NCBI GenBank assembly: GCA_949346185.1
Contig: CASGVX010000063.1
Span: 1 to 9,641 of the forward strand
Length of the DNA stretch: 9,641 nucleotides
Source of the DNA: an uncultured Lachnospiraceae bacterium
GTDB lineage: Bacteria; Bacillota; Clostridia; Lachnospirales; Lachnospiraceae
Direction: 5' to 3'
Part shown: positions 1-6,967 of the stretch, in pieces
Layout of the letters: each line of letters opens with the position of its first letter
Position numbering within the stretch: position 1 is the stretch's first letter
The notes under the pieces: generated by a model
Database searches by the model: none
What the model was told of the DNA's origin: nothing
What the model saw: only the letters and a program-made list of their open reading frames with translations
Translations under genes and position numbers: made by a program

Positions 1-1239
1 GATACCTGGGGGGTGGACTGCGGCCTTCTGGACCGGGAGGGGCAGCTGGTGGGGTTGCCGGGGAGCTACCGGGATGCGGCTCTGGACGAGGAAAATATGC
101 GTCAGGCATTGGCGCTGCTTGGAGGCGAGGATTATGCCTTTTCCCAGACGGGGATTGCCAGCTTGGCATACAATACCCTCTATAAGCTGTACTATATGGC
201 GAAGCGAATGCCCTCCATGATGGAGCAGGCGCAGACCATGCTTCTGATGCCGAACCTGATAGAATATTTCTTTTCCGGGGTCAAGCATGGGGAGTATTCG
301 ATCGCCTCCACTACCCAGATGTATGATATGAAAGACAGAACTTGGGCCAGAGATTTGTTGGAGCGGTTGGAAATACCAGAAAGAATCCTGACGCCGGTGG
401 ATTTGGCAGGAAGGGACTTGGGAGGCCTGCGGCCGGAGATTGCCAGAGAGGTAGGGCAGCCTGACCTGCACATCATATCCGTTTCGGGGCATGATACCGC
501 CTGCGCAGTGGAGGCGGTCCCGGCGGAGGGGGAGGAGTTTACCTTCCTCTCCAGCGGAACTTGGTCTCTCATGGGAATATCTTCTAAAAAGATGCTAGAG
601 GGAGAGAATGTGGTGCGAGATAAAATATCCAATGAGGGCACTGCGGACGGGGGATATCGTCCCACCGTGAATATTATCGGCCTCTGGATGAATCAGGAGC
701 TGCGTCGGAATTTTCAGGCCCAGGGCAAGGATTACACCTTTGTGCAGATGCAGGAGATGGCGGCTCAGGCTAAGCCGCTGCGGAGTTTCATCCGCCCGGA
801 TGATTTTATGCAGCCGGGAGATTATACGGTGAAGATTCGGGAATACTGTAGAGAGACGGGGCAGCCTGTGCCCGAGACGGACGGGGAGGTTGTCCGGTGC
901 ATGCTGGAGAGCCTTGCGCTGAAGTACCGCCAGGTATATCAGAGCTTCAAGCCATATATTACATGGGAGGAGAAGTTATACATCATTGGCGGGGGAGTGC
1001 AGAATGACATACTGAACCAATTTACTGCCAATGCGCTGGGCATTCCTGTGATTACCGGTGCCAGCGAGGCTACGGCGGTGGGAAATGTGATGTCCCAATT
1101 TAAGGCATTGGGCGTATATCATACCAAGGAGGAGAAGTGCGAGATTCTTGCCAATTCCTTCGGGACGAAGGAGTATCTGCCTCGGGAGCAGGAGGCGTGG
1201 CAGGAGGCATATGAACGCTTTGAGCGGCTTAGCTGGTGA
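1..1239 (+). CDS. rhaB: Rhamnulokinase (FGGY carbohydrate kinase), 5' end cut by the window edge
   Basis: The protein phosphorylates L-rhamnulose with ATP to L-rhamnulose-1-phosphate, the second step of cytoplasmic rhamnose breakdown. The frame is already open at base 1 and starts with DTWGVDCGLLD, a segment that lies about 80 residues into known rhamnulokinases, so the N-terminal phosphate-binding part is missing and 412 residues are visible. Seen in order: the DTWGVD sugar-domain motif; GHDTACAVEAVP with the likely catalytic Asp encoded at 493-495; the FLSSGTWSLMGI nucleotide-site segment (about 540-570); and IGGGVQND followed by GASEATAVGN (about 985-1085), the adenosine motif of the FGGY C-terminal domain. 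The stop at 1237-1239 gives a normal C-terminus. The following protease gene is unrelated, so this is probably the last gene of a rhamnose cluster lying upstream. Another FGGY kinase is possible, but the motif set fits RhaB best. Confidence 0.9.
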   Translation, partial: DTWGVDCGLLDREGQLVGLPGSYRDAALDEENMRQALALLGGEDYAFSQTGIASLAYNTLYKLYYMAKRMPSMMEQAQTMLLMPNLIEYFFSGVKHGEYSIASTTQMYDMKDRTWARDLLERLEIPERILTPVDLAGRDLGGLRPEIAREVGQPDLHIISVSGHDTACAVEAVPAEGEEFTFLSSGTWSLMGISSKKMLEGENVVRDKISNEGTADGGYRPTVNIIGLWMNQELRRNFQAQGKDYTFVQMQEMAAQAKPLRSFIRPDDFMQPGDYTVKIREYCRETGQPVPETDGEVVRCMLESLALKYRQVYQSFKPYITWEEKLYIIGGGVQNDILNQFTANALGIPVITGASEATAVGNVMSQFKALGVYHTKEEKCEILANSFGTKEYLPREQEAWQEAYERFERLSW

Positions 1240-1270
1240 AATTGATGTTGCTATTCGCGGTAACATCATG

Positions 1271-1326
1271 GCAAGTGTTGTGATTGGGCGCTACTTGCAC
1301 AAACACTGCAAGCGATTTTAATTTTT
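1271..1326 (+). terminator. Probable weak intrinsic terminator after rhaB, with alternative folds
   Basis: Two nested pairings compete here. GCAAGT (1271-1276) is complementary to ACTTGC (1293-1298), and CTTGC (1294-1298) is complementary to GCAAG (1308-1312). A longer bulged stem, 1271-1282 against 1298-1309, is also possible. The T-rich stretch ATTTTAATTTTT (1315-1326) follows, as expected for a terminator. The stems are short and loops large, so efficiency is doubtful. A poor promoter-like pair, TTGCAC (1295-1300) and TTTAAT (1317-1322) with a 16-base spacer, overlaps it and could instead serve the next gene. Confidence 0.4.
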
Positions 1327-1359
1327 GTATGAATGTAGCGCAGAAATGAGGAATTTATT

Positions 1360-4332
1360 ATGGCATCAAGTATCAAAGAGTTATCTCAGGTGAGCATCCC
1401 GGCAGCGTATGAGCTGGAGAAGGGAGAGTTCATTTCGGAGGTGGACAGTTTCGCCTTAGTGCTTCGCCACAAGGTGAGTGGAGCCAGAGTGATGGTGCTC
1501 AGCAATGAGGACGATAATAAGGTGTTCAATATTGCATTTCGCACCACGCCGGAGGACTGCACGGGCGTGCCCCATATTATTGAGCATACGGTTTTGTGCG
1601 GTTCTAGGGAATTTCCGGCAAAAGATCCCTTTGTGGAATTGGTGAAAGGATCTCTGAATACATTTCTGAATGCCAGCACTTACCCTGATAAGACCATGTA
1701 TCCCGTGGCCAGCTGCAATGACAAGGATTTTCAGAATCTTATGCATGTGTATCTGGATGCGGTGTTCTATCCGAATATTTATAAGTATCAGGAGATCTTC
1801 AAGCAGGAGGGCTGGCATTATGAATTGGACAGCCCGGAGGGGGACATTGCCTACAATGGGGTGGTATACAATGAGATGAAGGGGGCTTTTTCTTCGGAGG
1901 AGAGCGTGCTGGAGCGGTTCGTGATGAATAGCCTCTTTCCCGATAATACCTATGGACAGGAATCCGGCGGAGATCCCAGATGCATTCCAGATCTGACTTA
2001 TGAGGACTATCTGGATTTTCACCGCAAGTATTATCATCCTGCCAACAGTTATATCTACCTTTATGGGGATATGGATATCGAGGAGAGGCTGGAATTTCTG
2101 GATGAGAAATATCTGAAAGATTTTCCTGCCATTGAAGTGGATTCAGAGATTCCTTTGCAGAAGCCCTTTGATGGGATGAAGGATTTGGAGAAGAAGTATG
2201 CGGTTGCCCAGGATGCGGATTGCAGCGAGAAGAGTTATTATGCCTATGCTACAGCCATGGATGTGACCTTGGACCAGAAGGTGTGCAGGGCGCTGGATTT
2301 GCTTGCCTATGTGCTGGTGGACATGCCGGGGGCGCCGTTGAAGCAGGCGCTTCTGGACAAGGGAATCGGCTCGGACATTGATGTGGATTTCTGCGATATC
2401 CTGCGGCAGAGCACCTTTACGATCATTACGAAGAATGCCAAGCCCGGACAGAAACAGGAATTTCATGATACCCTGCGGGAGACCTTGGAGAAGGTGGTTC
2501 AGGAGGGGATTGACAGGAAGTCGCTGGAGGCGGCCATCAATGGCGCGGAGTTCCGGGAGAGGGAGGCGGATTTCGGCTCTTATCCCAAGGGGCTTCTCTA
2601 TGGGATTAAGTCCTTTAAGACTTGGCTCTATGATGATGACATGGCATGTGATGCTCTGTACTATGATGAGGCATACAAATTTCTGAGAGAGCAGTTGAAG
2701 ACGGATTATTATGAGCAGCTGATTCGGAAATATCTCTTGGATAATCCCCATAGCGTGCTGGTGGAACTGGTGCCGGAGCGGGGACTGGCTCTTCAGGAGG
2801 AGGAGCGGACGAGGGAGAAACTGCGCCAGTATAAGGAGAGCCTTTCTCCAGAAGACATCCAGAGGCTGATTCGGGAGACCAAGATGCTGAAAAAGTATCA
2901 GGAAACGCCCACGCCGAAAGAGATATTAGATAAAATACCCATGTTGAAGCGGGAGGATATCGGCAAGAAGATTATTCCCTATTATAATGAGGAGCGGGAA
3001 ATATCAGGAGTGAAGACCCTTCACCACAATATCGCCACCAATGATATCGTGTACCTGAGCATGTATTTTGATATGGCGGACTTGGAGGAGTATGTTCCTC
3101 AGATTAGTTTTCTGACCACTCTGCTGGGATATATGAATACGAAAAAGCATACTTACGCCCAGTTTGACACGGAGACCAATTTCTATACTGGGGGCATTGC
3201 TACGGATATGAATGTGTTCTGCCATCCTGGAGAGGGGGAGCATTACAGCATCTATTTTGAGGCCCGCACGAAATTTTTGCGGGGGAAGGTGGCTGAGGCA
3301 TTAGATCTGCTGGCAGAAATGCTTTTTGAGACCCTCTTTGATGATGACAAGCATCTCAGGGAAGTGGTGGCAGAAGCGCGCTCCCGGCTGAAAGTGCGCC
3401 TGATGTCGGCGGGACACCAGGCGGCGGCAGGGAGGGCGGCATCTTACTTCTCTAAGAGTTCTTGGCTCACTGACCGATATCATGGCATCGGCTATTATGA
3501 GTATCTGGTGCAGCTGGATGAACATTTTGAGGAGGAGAAGGAGAATCTGAAATCCGGGTGTCGCGCCCTTTTAGCAAAATTGCTCCGCTGGCAGAAGATG
3601 GTGCTTTCGATTACGGGAAAAGAAGAGGAATATCAGGCGGTGGCGAAGGAAATGCCCGGTTTCTTGGAGCGTTTGGCGGAATTTGAGCGAGAGGAGAAAT
3701 CTGAGGATTATGAAGGCTATTTCTGGGAGATGACTTCCTTTGCGCCCAAGCCGGAAAAGAATCAGGAGGCTTTTTCCACCCCGGCGGAAATCCAGTATGT
3801 GGCCGTGGGCGGAAGCTTTCGGGAGTTGCCTTATAATTTCGGTGCGCTGCGGGTAACAAGGCATCTGCTGAATTATGATTACCTGTGGAATGAGGTGCGG
3901 GTGAAGGGCGGCGCCTATGGGGTGTCTTGCCAGTTTACCAGAGAGGGGGAGGGATTCTTTGCATCCTACCGTGATCCGAATCTGGAGGGTACCATCGACG
4001 TATATCAGAAGGCGGCAGATTTCCTTGCGGATTATCAGGCAGAAGAGAGGGAGATTACCAAGACGATTATCGGTACCATCAGCGGCATGGATACGCCCCT
4101 CACGCCAAATATGAAGGGAAGGCGTTCCATGGCGGGATATCTGTCCCGGGTGCCGGAGGAACTGCTCCAGAAGGAGAGAGACCAGGTGCTGGGATGCTCT
4201 ATAGAGGATATTCGAGCTCTTGCGCCAGTGATGAGAGCGGTGAGCGAGGCAGGCAATGTGTGCGTCATTGGCAATGAGAAGCGCATTCAGGAGGCGAAGG
4301 GGTTGTTTAAAAGCATTAAGCCCCTGAGCTGA
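1360..4332 (+). CDS. M16C-family zinc metallopeptidase, presequence protease (PreP/Cym1)-like
   Basis: This is a large peptidase predicted to degrade short unstructured peptides inside a closed two-half chamber. The 990 residues match the usual length of about 970-1000 for bacterial and organellar PreP. The inverted zinc motif HIIEH is at residues 72-76 (ligands H72 and H76, catalytic E75). The third ligand is probably E172 in NEMKG, about 96 residues on, as in PreP. The segment after the motif (PAKDPFVELVKGSLNTFLNA) is typical of the subfamily. In the C-terminal half, R847 and Y853 in RVKGGAYG form the substrate-contacting Arg/Tyr pair with the family's six-residue spacing. No signal peptide or membrane segment is seen, so it should be cytoplasmic. 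The start is set by TGAGGAA (1347-1353), six bases upstream of ATG. The 94-base gap to era without a clear terminator suggests possible read-through. The natural substrate cannot be told from sequence. Confidence 0.93.
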   Translation: MASSIKELSQVSIPAAYELEKGEFISEVDSFALVLRHKVSGARVMVLSNEDDNKVFNIAFRTTPEDCTGVPHIIEHTVLCGSREFPAKDPFVELVKGSLNTFLNASTYPDKTMYPVASCNDKDFQNLMHVYLDAVFYPNIYKYQEIFKQEGWHYELDSPEGDIAYNGVVYNEMKGAFSSEESVLERFVMNSLFPDNTYGQESGGDPRCIPDLTYEDYLDFHRKYYHPANSYIYLYGDMDIEERLEFLDEKYLKDFPAIEVDSEIPLQKPFDGMKDLEKKYAVAQDADCSEKSYYAYATAMDVTLDQKVCRALDLLAYVLVDMPGAPLKQALLDKGIGSDIDVDFCDILRQSTFTIITKNAKPGQKQEFHDTLRETLEKVVQEGIDRKSLEAAINGAEFREREADFGSYPKGLLYGIKSFKTWLYDDDMACDALYYDEAYKFLREQLKTDYYEQLIRKYLLDNPHSVLVELVPERGLALQEEERTREKLRQYKESLSPEDIQRLIRETKMLKKYQETPTPKEILDKIPMLKREDIGKKIIPYYNEEREISGVKTLHHNIATNDIVYLSMYFDMADLEEYVPQISFLTTLLGYMNTKKHTYAQFDTETNFYTGGIATDMNVFCHPGEGEHYSIYFEARTKFLRGKVAEALDLLAEMLFETLFDDDKHLREVVAEARSRLKVRLMSAGHQAAAGRAASYFSKSSWLTDRYHGIGYYEYLVQLDEHFEEEKENLKSGCRALLAKLLRWQKMVLSITGKEEEYQAVAKEMPGFLERLAEFEREEKSEDYEGYFWEMTSFAPKPEKNQEAFSTPAEIQYVAVGGSFRELPYNFGALRVTRHLLNYDYLWNEVRVKGGAYGVSCQFTREGEGFFASYRDPNLEGTIDVYQKAADFLADYQAEEREITKTIIGTISGMDTPLTPNMKGRRSMAGYLSRVPEELLQKERDQVLGCSIEDIRALAPVMRAVSEAGNVCVIGNEKRIQEAKGLFKSIKPLS

Positions 4333-4359
4333 TGAAAAGGTTGGAAGAGTTGTTCGCAA

Positions 4360-4396
4360 GCATTCATCCGCTGAGTGAAGCGAGGGATGAGAGTGC
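4360..4396 (+). other. Intergenic stem-loop between the protease gene and era
   Basis: GCA (4360-4362), TCATC (4364-4368) and CGCT (4369-4372) pair with AGCG (4379-4382), GATGA (4386-4390) and TGC (4394-4396), leaving a GAGTGA loop and small internal bulges: 12 pairs in all. No T-run follows, so it does not look like a terminator. It could be an RNA processing or stability element, or chance. Confidence 0.3.
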
Positions 4397-4426
4397 TGTG
4401 ACAATATAAATGAAATGAGGCGAAGG

Positions 4427-5350
4427 ATGAAGAATTTTAAATCTGGGTTTGTGACATTGATTGGAAGGCCGAATGTAGGGAAATCCACGCTGATGAATCG
4501 GCTGATTGGACAGAAGATAGCCATCACTTCCAATAAGCCGCAGACCACGAGAAATCGTATCCAGACAGTGTATACCTGTGAGGAGGGACAGATTGTCTTT
4601 CTGGATACGCCGGGAATCCACAAGGCGAAAAATAAGCTGGGAGAATATATGGTGACGGTGGCAGAGCGGACGCTGAAGGAGGTGGACGTGATTCTGTGGC
4701 TGGTGGAGCCTACCACGTTTATCGGCGCAGGTGAGCGGCACATTGCGGAGCAGCTGCGCAGTACGGCCACCCCGGTGATTCTGGTGATCAACAAGATTGA
4801 CACCGTGGAAAAACAGGAGATATTGAGATTTATTGACGCCTACAAGGATATTGTGGATTTTCGGGAGATTGTGCCGGTATCTGCCCTGAAGGGGGAGAAT
4901 ACGGAGGAACTGATTCAGGTGATGTTCCGATATCTGGAGGAGGGTCCTTGCTATTATGACGAGGATACCATTACGGATCAGCCGGAGAGGCAGATTGTGG
5001 CAGAAATGGTGCGGGAGAAGGCCTTGCGCAATTTGAATGACGAGATACCTCACGGCATTGCGGTTGTGACTGACCAAATGCGGGAACGGAAAAGGAAGGA
5101 CAAATCCGGCCATTTGGAAAACATCATAGATATTGATGCCACCATCATCTGCGAGAGAGATTCCCACAAGGGGATTATCATTGGAAAGCAGGGCGCCATG
5201 TTAAAAAAGATTGGAAGCCAGGCTAGGAAGGATATGGAAAATCTCTTGGACTGCAAAGTGAATCTCAAGTTATGGGTGAAGGTGAAAAAGGAGTGGCGGG
5301 ATAGCGATTTTTTGATGAAAAATTTTGGCTACCGTCAGGAAGATTATTGA
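4427..5350 (+). CDS. era: GTPase Era, 16S rRNA-binding ribosome assembly factor
   Basis: Era is an essential GTPase that binds the 3' end of 16S rRNA and helps 30S subunit maturation. From the chosen start the protein has 307 residues, normal for the family. GTPase motifs are all intact: G1 GRPNVGKS (13-20), the G2 threonine in QTTRNRI (39-45), G3 DTPG (60-63), G4 NKID (122-125) and G5 SALKG (152-156). The C-terminal KH domain shows its GxxG loop as IIGKQG (251-256) followed by the expected KKIGSQAR helix, and the tail WVKVKKEWRD is characteristic. An in-frame ATG at 4415 would add four residues, but GAGG (4417-4420) sits six bases before the ATG at 4427, so the later start is preferred. No promoter is evident just upstream, so it may be co-transcribed with the protease gene. 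Downstream neighbours (small gene, recO) match a common Firmicutes order. Confidence 0.97.
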   Translation: MKNFKSGFVTLIGRPNVGKSTLMNRLIGQKIAITSNKPQTTRNRIQTVYTCEEGQIVFLDTPGIHKAKNKLGEYMVTVAERTLKEVDVILWLVEPTTFIGAGERHIAEQLRSTATPVILVINKIDTVEKQEILRFIDAYKDIVDFREIVPVSALKGENTEELIQVMFRYLEEGPCYYDEDTITDQPERQIVAEMVREKALRNLNDEIPHGIAVVTDQMRERKRKDKSGHLENIIDIDATIICERDSHKGIIIGKQGAMLKKIGSQARKDMENLLDCKVNLKLWVKVKKEWRDSDFLMKNFGYRQEDY

Positions 5351-5387
5351 TGCTTCCTAGAGGAGAACAGAAGTGCCAATGTCTGGG

Positions 5388-5417
5388 GGATGCCCGCCAA
5401 TGCGGCATTTTCTCTCT
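5388..5417 (+). terminator. Probable intrinsic terminator after era
   Basis: CCGC (5394-5397) pairs with GCGG (5402-5405) around a CAAT loop. The stem is extended, past a bulged C at 5393, by ATG (5390-5392) with CAT (5406-5408) and two G-U pairs. TTTTCTCTCT (5408-5417) follows directly. The stem is GC-rich though short. The remaining 5418-5534 before the next gene shows no promoter I could support, so partial read-through into recO is possible. Confidence 0.5.
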
Positions 5418-5534
5418 ATGTCGGACATGCTTTGTCAAAAGATTCCAAGTATAGGTTTGCCGTCGAAAAGCCATGCTAAAGTTACAAGGTACTATCATGC
5501 ACTGCAAGGCAGGTATTCACAGTGATAGACATGA

Positions 5535-5798
5535 ATGGCTATGGATCGTGATGCTGCTAATAATGCCAGTGTAAAATACAATCAGAAAGGCATGGCGAAG
5601 TATATGGCGGAAAAGGAAAGTTGGAATCAATTTGCCGCATCCGGCAAAGTTATGGACTATTTGGAGTACAAGGGCTGTCTGGAAGGACTGGCAAATGTAT
5701 CGAACGTAGTGCCCTCACCAGGAATGATGGGCAGCTGCGTGATTGCACAGGACGACGAGGAGCATGAGGATGACGGTGGCACCAAGGCGAAGGGATAG
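5535..5798 (+). CDS. Small protein with YqzL-like core between era and recO
   Basis: This is an 87-residue soluble protein of unknown function. The central stretch ESWNQFAASGKVMDYLEYKG (residues 28-47) resembles the W..F..(S/T)G....YL.YK pattern I recall for the small Firmicutes protein YqzL, which occupies this same place between era and recO. The homology is therefore inferred from motif plus position. The C-terminal third is an acidic, probably disordered tail (QDDEEHEDDGG). The start is uncertain: a stop codon lies immediately before the ATG at 5535 and no good ribosome binding site is present there. ATGs at 5541, 5592 and 5604 are alternatives; the last places the Trp near the N-terminus as in short YqzL proteins, and an AGAAAGG lies at 5584-5590. 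Eight bases separate its stop from recO, so the two are almost certainly translated from one message. Confidence 0.75.
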   Translation: MAMDRDAANNASVKYNQKGMAKYMAEKESWNQFAASGKVMDYLEYKGCLEGLANVSNVVPSPGMMGSCVIAQDDEEHEDDGGTKAKG

Positions 5799-5806
5799 GG
5801 AAAAAT

Positions 5807-6571
5807 ATGAGTGAGACGGTGACGGTCACTGGAATGGTTTTGCTATCATCTCCGGTCAAGGAATATGACAGGCGGATTGAAATCCTTACCAGAGAGCGGG
5901 GAAGGATATCCGCATTTGCAAAGGGCGCGAGAAAGGCAGGGAGCGCCCTTTCTGCTTGTACCATTCCCTTTACGTTTGGAGAATATACACTGTATGAGGG
6001 GAGAAATTCTTATAATGTGCAATCTGCCGCAATACAGAAATTCTTCGGAGATATTGCGGATGATTATGACATGACCTGCTATGCCTCTTACTTTGCGGAA
6101 GTGGCCAGATATTTTGCCAGGGAGAATATAGAGGCGAGCCAAGAACTGCTTCTTCTGTACATAACATTGCTGGCTCTGCAAAATAGGCAGATGCCAGAAA
6201 GATTAATCCGCATCGTATATGAAATGCGGATGATGATGATACAGGGGCAGGGGCTGGAACTCTTCCAGTGTCTGGGATGCCAGAGCACGGAAACCAGGGA
6301 AGTGTATTTCCAGGCGGGAGGTCTTCTGTGCAGAGCTTGTGCGGGAAAGGAACAGGAACTTGCCAAGGTGCATCCTTTCGAACTGTCCTCGGATGCTCTA
6401 TATGCATTGCAGTACATGCTGTCTACGCCTGTAGAAAAGGTGTATTCCTTTCTGCTGGCAGAGGAAGTGCAGAGGGAGCTTGAGCGGTTCATGCAGGCAT
6501 ATCTGGGACGATATCTGCCCCATCATTTCCAGTCTGCAGAGTTTCTGGATGTCAATGGTACAGTACACTAG
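5807..6571 (+). CDS. recO: DNA repair protein RecO
   Basis: RecO helps load RecA on SSB-coated single-stranded DNA at gaps, with RecR, and anneals complementary strands (RecFOR recombinational repair). The 254 residues are the usual length. The N-terminal OB-fold starts with VTVTGMVLLSSPVKEYDR and the loop RGRISAFAKGARK (31-43), a highly typical RecO signature. A helical domain follows. A zinc-binding pair of CxxC motifs lies at C155/C158 and C175/C178 (CLGC and CRAC), the four-cysteine form found in many Firmicutes RecO proteins. The start is supported by AGGG (5797-5800), six bases upstream of the ATG and overlapping the end of the preceding small gene, which indicates tight coupling. The stop TAG lies inside a palindrome (6565-6574). 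Confidence 0.96.
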   Translation: MSETVTVTGMVLLSSPVKEYDRRIEILTRERGRISAFAKGARKAGSALSACTIPFTFGEYTLYEGRNSYNVQSAAIQKFFGDIADDYDMTCYASYFAEVARYFARENIEASQELLLLYITLLALQNRQMPERLIRIVYEMRMMMIQGQGLELFQCLGCQSTETREVYFQAGGLLCRACAGKEQELAKVHPFELSSDALYALQYMLSTPVEKVYSFLLAEEVQRELERFMQAYLGRYLPHHFQSAEFLDVNGTVH

Positions 6572-6598
6572 TGTGCACACCAATATTCCATATATTTC

Positions 6599-6627
6599 TT
6601 GCAAATCCTCCTCTAGTCGCATATAAT
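6599..6627 (+). promoter_or_regulatory. Sigma-A type promoter upstream of the Rpn remnant and glyQS
   Basis: TTGCAA (6599-6604) and a perfect TATAAT (6622-6627) are separated by exactly 17 bases. Transcription would begin near 6634. No terminator lies between it and the synthetase gene and I saw no other convincing promoter there, so it probably drives glyQS through the remnant. Confidence 0.65.
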
Positions 6628-6642
6628 ATTGATGGGGAGCCT

Positions 6643-6678
6643 CTCCTTTGGATTGAAACTACAACAAGACAAAGGAGG
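6643..6678 (+). promoter_or_regulatory. Leader hairpin that could cover the ribosome binding site of the remnant
   Basis: CTCCTTTG (6643-6650) is perfectly complementary to CAAAGGAG (6670-6677), which overlaps the strong Shine-Dalgarno AAAGGAGG (6671-6678). The loop is 19 bases. Folding would hide the site five bases before the ATG at 6684. The pairing is seen in sequence; a regulatory role is inference. Confidence 0.45.
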
Positions 6679-6683
6679 TTCAA

Positions 6684-6935
6684 ATGGCTAAAAAAGATTT
6701 GGGCATCAAAAAAGTTGAAGATTACAATGAGGTGTTTGCAGATATCTACAATACGCTGTTGTTTCAGAAAAATGTGATTGATTCCCAATGCTTAAGAAGT
6801 GGAGCAACGGAATCCGTTTAGAAAACAGACAGTTTGAAAGGAGAACGCCAAGGGATGCTGAAGGGAAGGCAAAGGATATTCTGCATTTTGGGTCGTGAAG
6901 AGTTATTGCAAGGATTCATTGGCTCAGAAAGATAG
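6684..6935 (+). pseudogene. 5' remnant of an Rpn/PD-(D/E)XK nuclease (transposase-like) gene
   Basis: An ATG with an excellent ribosome binding site opens a 45-codon frame, starting MAKKDLGIKKVEDYNEVFAD and ending in TAG at 6819-6821. The pattern of a K-D start, (L/V)EDYN(D/E)VFADI and a short hydrophobic NTLLF stretch is what I recall for the N-terminus of clostridial Rpn-family proteins, annotated as recombination-promoting nuclease or putative transposase. Reading through the TAG in the same frame continues KTDSLKGER and then RIFCILGRE to a second stop at 6933-6935. This resembles the family's Y-K-x-D and later Ile-rich strand, as if TAT or TAC had become TAG. Intact members have roughly 280-340 residues; the catalytic acidic and ExK residues are absent here, so no active nuclease is made. 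It may still be translated as a 45-residue peptide. An independent small protein is the alternative. Confidence 0.55.
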
Positions 6936-6967
6936 AAAAAAAGTGATAGAAAGTGGAGGATTATTCA

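Noticed and set aside
4405..4410. TATAAA as a possible -10 box for era
   Set aside because: The expected -35 position (about 4382-4387) reads GAGGGA, which does not resemble TTGACA.
3571..4803. Long minus-strand open frame of about 410 codons spanning the protease end and the start of era
   Set aside because: It lies antisense to two clearly recognisable genes, has no family motif or ribosome binding site, and its composition is that of a reverse-frame shadow.
4364..5167. Minus-strand open frame of about 267 codons antisense to era
   Set aside because: era has every GTPase and KH motif on the + strand; the antisense translation resembles nothing and is rich in His/Leu/Ile as expected from complementing coding sequence.
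6571..6777. GTG-started open frame of 68 codons just after recO
   Set aside because: It begins at the recO stop, has no ribosome binding site, and runs out of frame through the promoter and the better-supported Rpn-like start at 6684.
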